DNA of 64,000 nt, from positions 744,001 through 808,000 of the forward strand of contig JBBPFI010000017.1 in assembly GCA_037974965.1 (NCBI GenBank), in the 5' to 3' direction. Position numbers and translations under genes: made by a program. Below, piece after piece: positions 33,224 to 44,700 of this stretch. Below the pieces are notes generated by a model. It saw nothing but the letters and a program-made list of their open reading frames with translations. It did no database searches and was not told where the DNA came from. Each line of letters begins with the position of its first letter. Position 1 is the stretch's first letter. Source of the stretch: Dacryopinax spathularia (taxonomy: Eukaryota > Basidiomycota > Dacrymycetes > Dacrymycetales > Dacrymycetaceae).

Positions 33224-33924
33224 ATGACGCGCCTTTTAGGGGTCGACCGACCACCCATCGAAACGCCTCGGCCAAAGGGACCGACGCTTTGGGGATTTGG
33301 GAAGGTTGGAAGTTTTTGCTCGGATGCCCTTCATCCCGAGCGTTATTGCTCGGATACCCTTACTTCCGTCTAATTTGCTGGAATGCCCTTGTGTCGCGCG
33401 TCGCATCGACAATATGGTAGTCAATTTATAGAGTATTGATGCACAATGAAATTGAATAATGTCAAGCCATAGGGAGAAAGTACTGAGAGCTATAAACAGA
33501 TAGCTTCATTTCTAATGAAAGCTTGTTACACATTCTGCTTTATGAATTTCAATACACCTGGACACCTTAAAGATTCGAATGTAAGGTCTTATTAAATTAA
33601 TAGGTGCTCGTTAGTTACTTATCTCGAACGAGCTGGTTTTAATGCTGACAGCACCTTGAGCAATACCTACCAATTAATAGGAGAGCTTCCAAGCTTTGGT
33701 GAAAGAAGTCTGGGAAGCGGGGCATTCATAATAACAGTTACTGTAATATTTTCCTCGACTTATTGTCTATCAATTGACCACCATATTGTTGACGCGACGC
33801 GCAACACAAGGGCATCCGAGCAAATTAGACGGAAGTAAGGGTATCCGAGCAATAAAACTCGGGAGCAAGGGCATCGGAGCAAAAACTTCGGGAAGGTTGG
33901 GGGCATTTTAAAGGCGTGACGTAA
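33224..33924. mobile_element. Non-autonomous inverted-repeat element (MITE/foldback-like)
   Basis: The left arm (about 33301-33417) and right arm (about 33781-33896) are near-perfect inverted repeats of about 115 bp. A weaker match extends outward to about 33224 and 33924 (GACGCGCCTTTTA against GTCACGCCTTTAA). Each arm carries three degenerate copies of TTGCTCGGATRCCCTT spaced about 29-30 bp: left at 33316, 33345 and 33374; right, reversed, at 33808, 33837 and 33867. The 360-bp centre is AT-rich with no coding frame. The left arm has an extra insertion of about 60 bp. I see no clear target-site duplication. It sits in the 5' flank of the RING ligase gene. Class is inferred from structure alone. 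Confidence 0.72.
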
Positions 33925-34220
33925 AATGCCAAGAAGGGGAAGGTTGCCTTATTGAGCTAGAATCTCCGTGAGGTAGAATCTCTGTCTGCTTGTAGTGATT
34001 ACGATGAAGGGTAGGGAGATTGCATTACAGGAAGATGAGGAACTATATTGATGCTGCGATTATGAGGGGAGTAACTCGCGGAGTTGATTTCCTCCAAACC
34101 AGAGAAAGATGAAAAGGATACAACGCCATCAATGCCGAGCCTGCCGGTGTCCCAGAGCAATAACCCTCGCGACCACCGCCTCATCCTATTTCGTTCTCAT
34201 TGCGCGCTCGTCTTGCTTGA

Positions 34221-36387
34221 TCAGATATTCCCCGACTTGGCCACCTCCACCAATGGCGGAAACAACACTCCCCCTCCTTTAGCTCTCAACTGCGCCCCCC
34301 TTCCCTCGGCACCAACAACAGCAGCGCTCAACTCCCTCCTCTTAACGCCCAAAGCATCCAGCAGCCTAGCCGCCTTACTCGGCATGAACGGCTGCAGCAG
34401 TATTCCAGCAATGCGGAGCGCTTCGTACCCATAGAACTGGGCTCTGGCAGTTAGGAGATCAGGCTGCTGAGGGAGCCAAGGTTTGAGCGTTGTGAAGTAT
34501 ATGTTTGCCTGACTCTGGGGTTAGCGGTCGTTTGGCTTGGGTAAAGGGGGGGGGGGGGGCTACTTCGGTGACGCATTGCAGTATCGCATTGGCAGCATGG
34601 CCGAACTCTTTTTTCTGCATGTAGTCTTCGACGGTGCTCGAAACTGCGGATAGGAGGGCATGCAGGGCAGCGTCCTGCTCGTGTACGTTCTTGTCAGGGC
34701 TGTAGTCGAACGGCTCTGAAGCTGCACGGGCCATGATCGTCTTGCTCGTCACCCGCGACAAGAGGTTCCCGACATTGTTGCGTAGTACACCATCGTAAAA
34801 CGCCCGCAGTCGCAAGTCGTTCCAATCTATCTACTATCAGCCGAGAGCGCACTTGGAACAGGAACAGAAAGGAAGCGTACCAGCATCATCAGTCAGGTTC
34901 CCACCCGCAGTACACAGGTACATCCGGACCGTATCGACCCCATAGCGGGACATGGCCTCGTGAGGATCAACAACGTTCCCGTCCGTCTTGGACATCTTTC
35001 GCCGGTCCATCGTCCAGTGCGCATGGGCGAGGACTTGTTTTGGCGGGTCGAGACCGAGGGCCATGAGGAATGCTGGCCAGTAGACTGCGTGGAACCTGCA
35101 GTCCCTGCTCAGAAGCTGAGATTGTGAGGGAAGCAGGAGGGCGTACTTGACGATATCCTTTCCCACGACTTGTACATCTGCGGGCCAGCCATGAGACAGT
35201 CCAGCGGCGTTGTCCCCGTTCCACGGGTAGCCGATGACGGTCAAGTAGTTGACAAGCGCGTCCAGCCAGACATATACGGTGTGACCCGGATCATCCGGCA
35301 CAGGGACGCCCCAGGTCAAGCGCAATCTTGGTCGGGAGACGGAAAGATCTTTCAGATTCCCAGGGTCCTTAATGAAATCCAGCACTTCTTTGTATCGCTT
35401 GCTGGGTACGACGCCTGCAAACAGCTCAGGATGCAACTCCGTCAGCTGGTGAAAGACGAGGAACAGACCGTCCGGGTTCGCGGTTAACCAATCCAGCAGA
35501 GGTTGCTGGAAAGCCGACAAACGGAACATATAGTTCTCCTCGTGCGTCCACTCAACCGGGCGCCCAGTTTCAACAGCGATCTGGCAATACGATCAGCTGG
35601 AGTCCAGAGGCGCAGCGTCTGACTACGGCTTACCGGCTTTCCATCCACCATCGTTATCTGCGACTCCGTATAGAAGCACTCGTCGGCGACGCTGTACCAC
35701 CCAACATGATTTCCCAGGTAGATTTGATCTCGATTTCGGAGTTCTCTCTGCTGATCGTAAGCTCTTTGTTACTCCCCCGCATTAGCGGGTGGACGTACCC
35801 AGACTTGCTGGACTGTGTCCTGATGCACCCGCTCGGTCGTCCTGATGAAGCGCGTATAGCTGATATTGGCAGTATCGGCTAGATTCTAGTCTACTCAGCC
35901 CGAGTCAAGTCAGAGCAGAGCAGGAGCGTACTCGAAAGTTCTGGCTGACATCGTCACAGAATCCCTGGGGCTCTCGCGACGCCTTTGCGGCTGCTGTCTG
36001 GATCTTCAGGCCGAATTCATCCGTTCCGGTCGCGAAGATCACAGGCCTCTCTGGTTCTCTGACACGAGACCACCTGGCGATCACATCTGCAATGACAGAG
36101 GAGTAAAGATGGCCGATATGCGGAGCTGCATAGCTCGACTTCGTCAACGTTTCAAGTCAGGCACAAGTTGGACTACAATGCTCACCTGCATTCACGTAGT
36201 AGATCGGAGTGCTGACATAGAACGGCTTCTGCCCATCATATCGTCGACAAGAGCCCGAGAACAGCCGGCAAGGTCGGCTCGTTGGTCTCAGGCATGCATA
36301 CACGAGCTCTCTTGGGAGAGCTCGCGGCAGCATGGGATTGTGCACCAAGTTTGGGAGAACGACTGACGCGCAGAAGGGCGCATCCAT
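34221..36387 (-). CDS. MSM1: Methionyl-tRNA synthetase, mitochondrial
   Basis: It charges mitochondrial tRNA-Met. Eight exons close in frame to 598 residues: 36387-36186, 36125-35932, 35885-35799, 35747-35634, 35580-35147, 35095-34881, 34826-34564 and 34508-34221. The N-terminus is an Arg-rich presequence (MLPRALPRELVYACLRPTSR within it). Class I motifs follow: KPFYVSTPIYYVNAAPHIGH (HIGH-type), IFATGTDEFGLKIQ, ISYTRFIRTTERVHQD, VYVWLDALVNYLT, GKDIVKFHAVYWPAFLMAL and DRRKMSKTDGNVVDP (KMSK). A helical anticodon-binding domain ends the protein. ATG 36387 is used; an in-frame ATG at 36333 could also serve the targeting peptide. Intron 7 contains a 14-base G run on the plus strand next to its donor. 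It is divergent from SEY1, 140 bp away. Confidence 0.93.
34546..34559. repeat. Poly-G tract in MSM1 intron 7
   Basis: Fourteen consecutive G residues on the plus strand lie directly beside the intron 7 donor. On the transcript this is a C run following GTAG. Confidence 0.85.
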
Positions 36388-36527
36388 TCAGGGTCCAGAA
36401 ACACCCTCGGTTCCGGCGATGTAATAATCCGAACCGGTGACGTTGCGGGCTCGCCTCCTCCGCGTCGCCGTTCTTGTGCAGACAGACAGGGTCGCGACGG
36501 CGAACATACACCTTCTTCTTGCAAATT

Positions 36528-39429
36528 ATGGCTTCAGAAACGAATCAGAACGGCTCACTACCAAATGGACATGCGGAAACGAGTACGAGGGTGCAGATCA
36601 TCAACGAGGACAAGAAGTTCAAGTACGTATGCTTGACGGAGATGTCGTGAGACGACAGGGTTGACAGTGCTCGTCGTAGTGCGGACCTTAGCAAGTGGAT
36701 CGACAAATGGGGACTGCAAAATGTTGGCTTTGACTACGATGTTGTTGCCGTTTTTGGATCTCAATCAACGGGAAAGAGTGCGTATATGACTTCAAGATCT
36801 CACGGCGGAGTCTAATGCAATGTGTAGGTACCTTGCTCAACAAGCTGTTTGGAACGACGTTTGACGTAATGGACGAGACCCAGCGGCGACAAACCACCAA
36901 GGGTACGCATCTGCTCAAGCCCTGCAGAGCCATTATCTCATAGTCTCTGCAGGTATATGGATGTGCCGTGCACAAGATCTTCCCGTCCTTGTGATGGACG
37001 TCGAAGGTACCGACGGCCGCGAGCGCGGTGAAGACCAAGACTTCGAGCGCAAATCAGCCCTCTTCTCGCTCGCCTGCTCCCAAATCCTACTCGTCAACCT
37101 CTGGGAGCACCAAATTGGACTATATCAAGGAGCGAACATGGCACTTCTGAAGACGGTTATTGAGGTCAACCTGTCTCTGTTTGGAAAGTGCGTTCTCCGC
37201 ATTATGGGAACTGCATGGTCAGCTTACAGGGGCGGCAGGACGGACCAGAAGACATTACTCCTTTTTGTCATCCGGGACCATGTGGGATCAACACCACTCG
37301 CAAACCTCTCCGCGACATTGACAGCCGATATCGAGCGTATATGGACATCCGTGTCGAAGGTACGCATACCCCTCAACCTGCTCAGCATCCCTGCTGAGAT
37401 GAATCCAGCCTGAGGGGCTGGAATCCCGCCTCCTGACAGACTACTTCGACCTTGCCTTCGTTGGCCTGGCGCACAAGATCCTCATGCCCGAGAAGTTCGA
37501 GGCGGACGTTAAGGCACTTCGGTCGAAGTTCACCTTTGGGCCGGATGGGTTCTTCAAGGAACGGTATAGGAGGCGGATCCCGGCGGACGGGGTGGGCGTG
37601 TATATGGAGTCAATTTGGGTGCGTTCCTCTCAGACAATTAGTGGAAGTGGCTGACGTCTTCGTAGGAACAAGTCTCGTCGAACAAAGACCTGGACCTTCC
37701 GACACAGCAAGAGCTTCTCGCTCAGTTCCGCTGCGATGAAATCTCCAAAGCCGCATTGGAGGCGTTTACAGCACGAGCGAAGGAGGGTAGGAGAAGTGTG
37801 GACGCCGGGAAGGTCGTTCCCAATCTTGGGGGCATGATGCGGGATTGGAAGACGGAGGCTCTGCGTTAGTCTTCTTCTAACTCGGCCTTGGCGCATATTG
37901 ACTGTGTATGCAGGGCAATTCGACGCCGAAGCATCGCGTTACCACGCAGGAGTGTACAAATCAAAGCGGGATGATCTCCTCACCGCCATCCACGCCTACC
38001 TACAGCCGCTGTTCATGGCGCAGCTCAAGAACCTGCACAAGAGCGCTCTGGCGCTGTTTAAGGCTCGCCTGGACGAGGGGTTGAAGAAGGACGGGTATGA
38101 TTTTGCGACTGTAGTCAATGACGCGCGTACGAAGGCGGAGAATTCGTTCAAGGAGGGTGCTTCAGGTGAGTTTGCTCGCGCTGCGCGTTGGTCAGCTCTC
38201 ATGTCGCTGCAGAGACGATTGTGGAGGGTGCGGATTGGGACTACGAGATCGAGCTACAGCAACTGGATGAGGAGCTCACTTCTCTTGCTGCGTTAAGCAA
38301 GTCGGACGAGATGAAGAAGATGCTCAACAGCATTGAGGTACGCTTGCTCTCTCCTCTCAGGTCACAATGTCTGACAATCCGGCGCAGCGCACATTCAAGC
38401 GAGACATCGGGGAGAGGGTCGACCTGGAGCTTGGAAGGCCCGGTCCGAACATGTGGGATAAGGTGTTGACGATCTACTCGGATGCCTTGAAGAAAGCGGA
38501 GCAGACGTATCTGAAGAAGGCCAAGAGTACGCTTCGTCTGCAACAGTTCATATCAAATAGTCTGACGCTCTCCAGGCTTTAACTCTACCGCGGACGAAGA
38601 CGCCCAAGCTTTGCTCACCCTCCGCCGGCGCGCTTGGCGCGCTTTGAAAGCAAAGATTGACGAGCACACCACCGATACACTGCTCCTTTCTAAGCTTCGG
38701 GCTAGCTTCGAGGAGAAGTTCCGTTACGATGAGAATGGTGTGCCAAGGGTATGGAGCCGGAATGATGATATCGACGGTCTGTTCCGGAAGGCAAGAGACG
38801 AGGTATACCTATTATCATGTCATCCGAGCGTGCGCTGATATCCGTCTAGACTGTGGAGCTAGTCGCCGTCTACTCAAGAATCAAACCAACTAATCCGGAC
38901 CTTCTACCGTCCCTGCCTTCAGAGGACGAAGCGTCCGGCCTGGATGGTAGCGACGAACCGTTTGACTTCGAAGAATCATTACACATTCTATCCGAGGCGA
39001 AGCAAGCCGATATCACATCGAAGTTCAGACGAGAAGCGGACGCATACTTTGTGGAAGCGAAACGGAGCATCGTTTCGAGCGTTGCTCAAATACCGTACTG
39101 GGTATACGGCATTATCCTTCTTCTTGGCTGGAATGAGGCCATGTTTGTCATTTTCCACCCAATCTACCTCTTCACGATTGTCATGGCTGCGGCCGCAGCG
39201 TGAGTCGCTCCTATTTTGCCCGCGAAGCACCGCTAACCCACACTCTAGGTATGCGATTTTCCAACTGAACCTTGCGGGACCCTTGTTTGCCGTCTCCCGG
39301 ACGGTGACAACAGAGGTGCAGAAGCAAGTCCACACGCGTCTGAAGGAGTACTTCGCGGAACCGCCTCCAACAGATGGGGGATTAAGGCAGAGGCACGTCA
39401 CACATGGCACGGAGATGCAGCAGATGTAG
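36528..39429 (+). CDS. SEY1: Dynamin-like ER-fusion GTPase Sey1/RHD3
   Basis: Sey1 drives homotypic fusion of ER tubules. Thirteen exons close in frame to 771 residues: 36528-36622, 36680-36777, 36828-36902, 36953-37187, 37230-37359, 37409-37618, 37666-37864, 37914-38165, 38213-38337, 38388-38526, 38576-38802, 38850-39199 and 39249-39429. GTPase motifs are [14 protein letters not shown] (G1), RRQTTKGIWM (G2), [20 protein letters not shown] (G3) and LFVIRDHVG (G4 RD-type). A long helical bundle follows ([12 protein letters not shown] resembles [10 protein letters not shown]). Two C-terminal hairpin membrane segments ([20 protein letters not shown] and [20 protein letters not shown]) and an amphipathic tail end the protein. 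Length and motif order are normal for fungal Sey1. The assignment is very firm. Confidence 0.96.
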
Positions 39430-39632
39430 GCCGCTTTGACTTTCTTGTTTATCATACCTCTCCCAGCGCGAGACTCTAGATACCTACATATTATTGCACA
39501 TCAAACATTTGACATGGCTCGGGCTGGCTCCCTATGAACGTAAGACGCGTGATAATCATTCCCAAATTTCCCTGTATGGGGAAGCTACCTATAACAGCAA
39601 CCTCATGAATACGACTTCCCCTGCCGAGTTCC

Positions 39633-41776
39633 TTATGCGGGCGACTCGGTCGCCTTCTCGTCCACAGCCTCCAGATGCCCATGTGTGACCTTCAGCTTAA
39701 CCCGGCGCTTTGAGGCCTTGATCGGGTTGGGCGACTTGAAGATCTCGTCCAACTCCTCTATAGTGAAGCCTCTGGTTTCGACAGCGAAGAAGTACCAGAC
39801 AACGACTTCCACAGCCGTCCACCCAACATACACCAGGTACGTCTTATAGCCGATGTTGGCCAGGGCAATCGGGATAGCATAGGTGTTTACGAATCTACCC
39901 GGCCTCAGCATTCGACACATCCGACACTAATTTAGAGAACTTACAATGCAACATTGCCCAGGAAGCCGTGCATGGCCATGCCTTTGGCACGCTGCGTATA
40001 ATGAAGACACTCTGCGCAGTACAATGACTGCAGCGGAGTGTAGGCGAACGCGAAGAAGACGCTGAACAGATTGATGAATGCTAGATGTTGATTGCTCAGT
40101 CCGGTCCTATAGTGCTTTAGGAAGGCTCTCACCAATTGCAGCGTTGGAGCCAGCGATATTATGAGCGCCGGTCGAGCCGTACAAGCCAGTGAGCAAGGTG
40201 ATGAGAGCCAGGGTAATGCACAGCACTGCTGTCCCTCCGATCAGGCGACCACGACGACCAAACCAGTCGGTGGTGGCAGCTCCGGAAACTGCGCCGAACC
40301 AAGCGATGAACTGAGTCATGGAATGAGTTTACGCGCCCTGCAGTGGTATGGAGAAGCTTACAGTGCCGATGAAGCTCAGTACGACTCGGCGGTTCTGATC
40401 AGTGATTCCGACGTTCTCGTAGAGCCTGATCGAGCGATGAGACGAGTATCCGGGTGCAGCAACGAACAACGTACACAGGCGTAAAGTACCCGAGACCGTT
40501 ACCGGACCACTGGCCGAAGAAGCTCATGATCACCATCATAAGCGAACGCCACCGGAACTCGGTGTTCTTCCACAATGAAGACCAGTCCCACCAAGCCTGC
40601 TTCAGCATGTCCTCCTCCAAGAGAGATTGGCGAATTTCCCTCATCTCGAGTTCAACGATAGGATGATTCGGGTCTCCATCGGCGCTACTCAGCGTTTCAG
40701 CTACCCGCTTAGCACATACAGGGCACCGACTCACTGGAAGTCAATGATGATCTTCAGCGCCTCTTCCTCCCTTCCGTGGGCAATGAGCCAACGCGGGCTC
40801 TCTTTGATGAAAGGCATGAAGACGAGTAGACCAACGATGCAGGAGGGGATCAGCTGGAGAAGGAGAGGCAGGCGGAAAGCCCAAGAACTGCTGAAATGTG
40901 TCTGAAGGAATCGAGTTAGTCTGACTCGGCCCCGCTGCAGGTTGCGGGATACCTACGCTTGACACCATGATGCCTGTCACAATCACACTGCCGACCTGGT
41001 AGACTACGAGTGGGTCAGTATAGCGCCTGCATTCCCATACAAAGACTAACAAGTATTGTACAACCCGGCAAGACGACCGCGCCAAGTTGGTGGGGTGATC
41101 TCCGTCGCATAGGTAGGTGCGGCGCAAGTTGCGAAAGCAATGCCGAAGCCGAGCACGAAACGACCACCAACGAAGACAGCTTGCGTCTTGGCACCGACAA
41201 TCATGCCGATACCGATCCACACGAAAAAGGCCTGATAAAAGTCTTAGAATTGCGTGCACTTAGTCAGGAGTATCGCGTGTGGGACACGTACATAGAGGAA
41301 CATGCCACCTCGTCGACCGAGTTTCTCGGTTGCAATGCCTGAGAAAGGTGCGCCGACCATGTTGCCCTGGAGCGAGTCAGTCAAGATTGACCATGAGGTT
41401 CGGGCAAGTCGGCACTTACGACATTGTACATGCTGAATACAAGACTGGTCGATGCGCCCACCTCATGTAAGTTGAAGTAGTCGAGATACTGACTCATCGT
41501 GTTGATGGTGCTCATGATCGACCCGTCGAAGCCGTTTGCCATAGAACAGCAGTATGGAATAACAAGGCAAGTGTAGAGCCTGAAGGCATTGTAGCTCAGA
41601 GCGTTCCACTTGTACTCCGCCTGAAGCCGGGCATAGTCAATGTTGCCGCCGGTAACGATAGCGCCTTCCGGAGCGACGACATGTTCAACATGTACATCAT
41701 CGGAGCCCACGGCCTCCTTGTGCTCGTCTTCGAAGATTTCGCTCGGAGGCGGGAGGGTAGTCTGGGGTGTAGCCAT
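39633..41776 (-). CDS. MFS sugar transporter (lactose/hexose permease type)
   Basis: This is a 12-TM sugar:proton symporter of the fungal lactose-permease-like branch; the substrate is not determined. Ten exons close in frame to 559 residues: 41776-41420, 41366-41292, 41231-41051, 41003-40957, 40901-40735, 40687-40475, 40425-40362, 40310-40133, 40080-39945 and 39894-39633. Signatures include NGFDGSIMSTINTM, GIATEKLGRRGGMFLY (GR-x-GR type loop), GGRFVLGFGIAFATCAAPTY, EITPPTWRGRLAGLYNT, KESPRWLIAHGREEEALKI, FHSADGDPNHPIV, DWFGRRGRL and VETRGFTIEELDEIF. ATG 41776 is preferred over the in-frame ATG at 41818. The gene is convergent with SEY1, 203 bp between stop codons. Confidence 0.9.
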
Positions 41777-44700
41777 TGCCGCAGAACACGGGTAAGAACG
41801 CCAATGAGGCGCTATCAACGAACTGTACGGCTATTTGAGCGCGAAGGAGCATCGATTTGGCTTCCGTGCCTGATGCTCATGCGGGGTAGAGCTCCCGAAA
41901 ATGGGAACTAGTGCGGGGTACCTCCACTCCATCTCATGACCTTATCCAGGAAGCGTCGCCGCAGATTTGAATTCCGGGTGAGTCTGGCAGATGTTGCGAC
42001 ATGGGCGATAGCTGGCAGAAGCACCATCTTTTCGGCTCGTCGGGACGAAAGCGTCGAAGAAGCACGCCAGTCCTGCAATGGCGAAAACGAATTGAGGCGC
42101 TCTATCGGAAGGCTTGCCGTATCGTTACGGTTATCGGAGATCCGGTTGAGGAGATATGGTCCGTTGGAAAGAAGCATCATCGAGGTAGATTGCGCATGGA
42201 GAAGTGAGTGCATCCGCCAGAAAGGAATCTCACGACGCAGTAAACTCCTTTGAGGTCGAACCTTATCGGATCTTCATTCGGCCGTGGTATACAGCCTGAA
42301 GGGTTGTTTGAGTCGCCCCGAGGTTCCGGCGGTAATACAATTGGTCGAGGGAAGGAAGGAGTGGACAATGAAAGCACGCGGTGCAAGGTCACCAGCCCGT
42401 GGGGTCGGCCACATCAGACGCGGAGGCGGAGTAAACCGAAACTGCACGTGTTTCCCCACACTCTTTCCCCGCATTGCAACCCAAAAAACTAAAAATGAAG
42501 TAGCTCGAGCCCTCACGGATACTCGGCTCTCCGTCCCGAGTGCCGAACAGTGAAGCCGACGTTGTGCCGCCACAATACATCTACACCTTCCTCTCACGCG
42601 CTTTATTGCTCTGAATCGGCTTCTTCTAGAGGAAGCATGTACGTCATGAATATGCTACATAGGGGTCCGCGGTAGTGCGAGGACTACCCTTTTATATTGA
42701 TGGCGCTCATTCGGACTGACAACTCTCCGGAGAATTCGGACCTGATTTGCTTGTGCCAGTCAATTGGCTGTTGTAACCCCGACGAGACATGCCCGACTTG
42801 CAAGGAGCGAAGATACCGGACCGAAGACACGATGTTGAAGCAACCACCAGTAGTAGTCTCATGCGTTACCTCAACACCTAGCCAATATTGGCGTCGACAT
42901 TCACCGCAGCACCAGCGATATCGCCATCGCCATTAGCAATCAAATGATGCTACCGTGGGAAAGGAGTGCTTCATCATGGTCACCCAGTGGATACGACTGG
43001 CTTGTACTTCTCCGAGTGTGTGTGTACTGCGGTGTTGATCTTCCGTGCTAACCACCAAGGCAGAAGTCGCGCACTCCTGAAGCCCGGTGTTCTATGTTGG
43101 CCCACTCCTTGCAAACAGACCAGTCCTAAGCAGAAGTGGCTTGATACGGCTAAGCTGCCTTTGCAGCCTCGTCAAGCTCCCGCGGCGCGATCAACTGCAC
43201 GTCTGGGACTTCGCATCTACGGAGGCCCGGGCAGATGCTTACTGGCTGTTCATGAACTGAAGACGCTATCTTGTCCCTCGAGATATATGAAACTGCAGTC
43301 TTCGGAAAGAACCGGCAACTGGATATTTTACCCTCTGCTGCCCTTCATCGGCAAGACACCCAACTGGCTCATCTCCTCAACCCATCCGAAAGTCTCAACG
43401 ACAACATGAATCTGACTCTCGTTCTAGCAGCTCAAAGCTCTCCCTCGAAACAAAAAGCCCAGATCCGCTAAGTCTGCTTCACCTTATAAGAAGTGTGCCA
43501 CCCCTGCCAATGCTCCTGCCTCAGCAATATCCACTCCTAAAGCTACAGCAGGTCCTTCTGGAGCTTCTAAGGAAAAGAGCCCTGTATCTGTCACTGCCCA
43601 CATGGCAGACACCGGCCACTCCGAATGCGCTAAGAGCAGGTAATCAGATGAACCAATACATAATGTCACTTGTTTACAGGACTGTGCAGATGTTCTAGTT
43701 TCAGAATTATTACAGCAACACCAGTATTTCAATAAGGCTCTTGCTCGTGCTATTGTTACAGGATCTGGTTGCCACCCGCTGTCCGTGTTGCCGCAACCAC
43801 TATTAGGATCTGGCCATGCCTTTTCCAACTGTTTTCTTGCACTTGGGAAGGTCCATCGGGAACGGCACTACTTTGCTTGGTCTCTGGGTTGAATCTTTCT
43901 GCTGCTTGGGTTCCTTGCTCGCCTGTGATCTTGACATAGAGACCTCATAAAGTGTCTCAATGCTCTTTGCCAATATTGAAACAGAAGCACCTTATGATGT
44001 TTGAGTCTGTTTTTTCATTTTTACTTGTTTGCTTGTTTAACCCCCCCAAAATGCCAAAAAAAATGTCTTGATGTCTTGTTTCTGAGCTTCTCTTTCTTGC
44101 AGTTCACTCTGCATAATGTGGCACAACCTACAGGGCCAGTTCAACCTGTATCCCATTCATTTAACATCTTGGTAGGTAGCTGTATTCCCAAGGTGTATGC
44201 AGTGACCAGACCTCAAGTACCAGTTGCTTGCAGGGATTACATTGATGGGGTCACAGTCATCCATGTCTATCCAATTGGTAGTGCTAGCGATCTGTTCAGA
44301 GCATCATCAACAAAAAGACAAAGCTGGGAAAGAGCAATCAAGCTGTCAGTAGAGAAAAGGAGGGTTGCAGTGGCCAGTGGCAAGTCTCATCAAACAATAA
44401 TGGAGTGAACTAACAGGCTGAAGTTATCAATAATGGTCAGTGTGTTTGAAGTAGAGATATTTCCTCCAATAGCCCCGCCATGAAGGCGCAGTTCCTCTAG
44501 TAGCCCCTCGGGCCCTATTTCCCTAAGTAGCCCCTAGTCAGTGGAAGGCCAGCCCTAAACACCACTCCAAGAGATGGTGGTAATAGGGGAAAGAGTTGCA
44601 CATAGGGATCTGGAGTTATTGTCATGGTGACTGCAAAATCATGTCCATCACTGAGGGTTGTGTGTTGTGTGGCAGTGACATGCTGGCAGCAAGCAACCAT

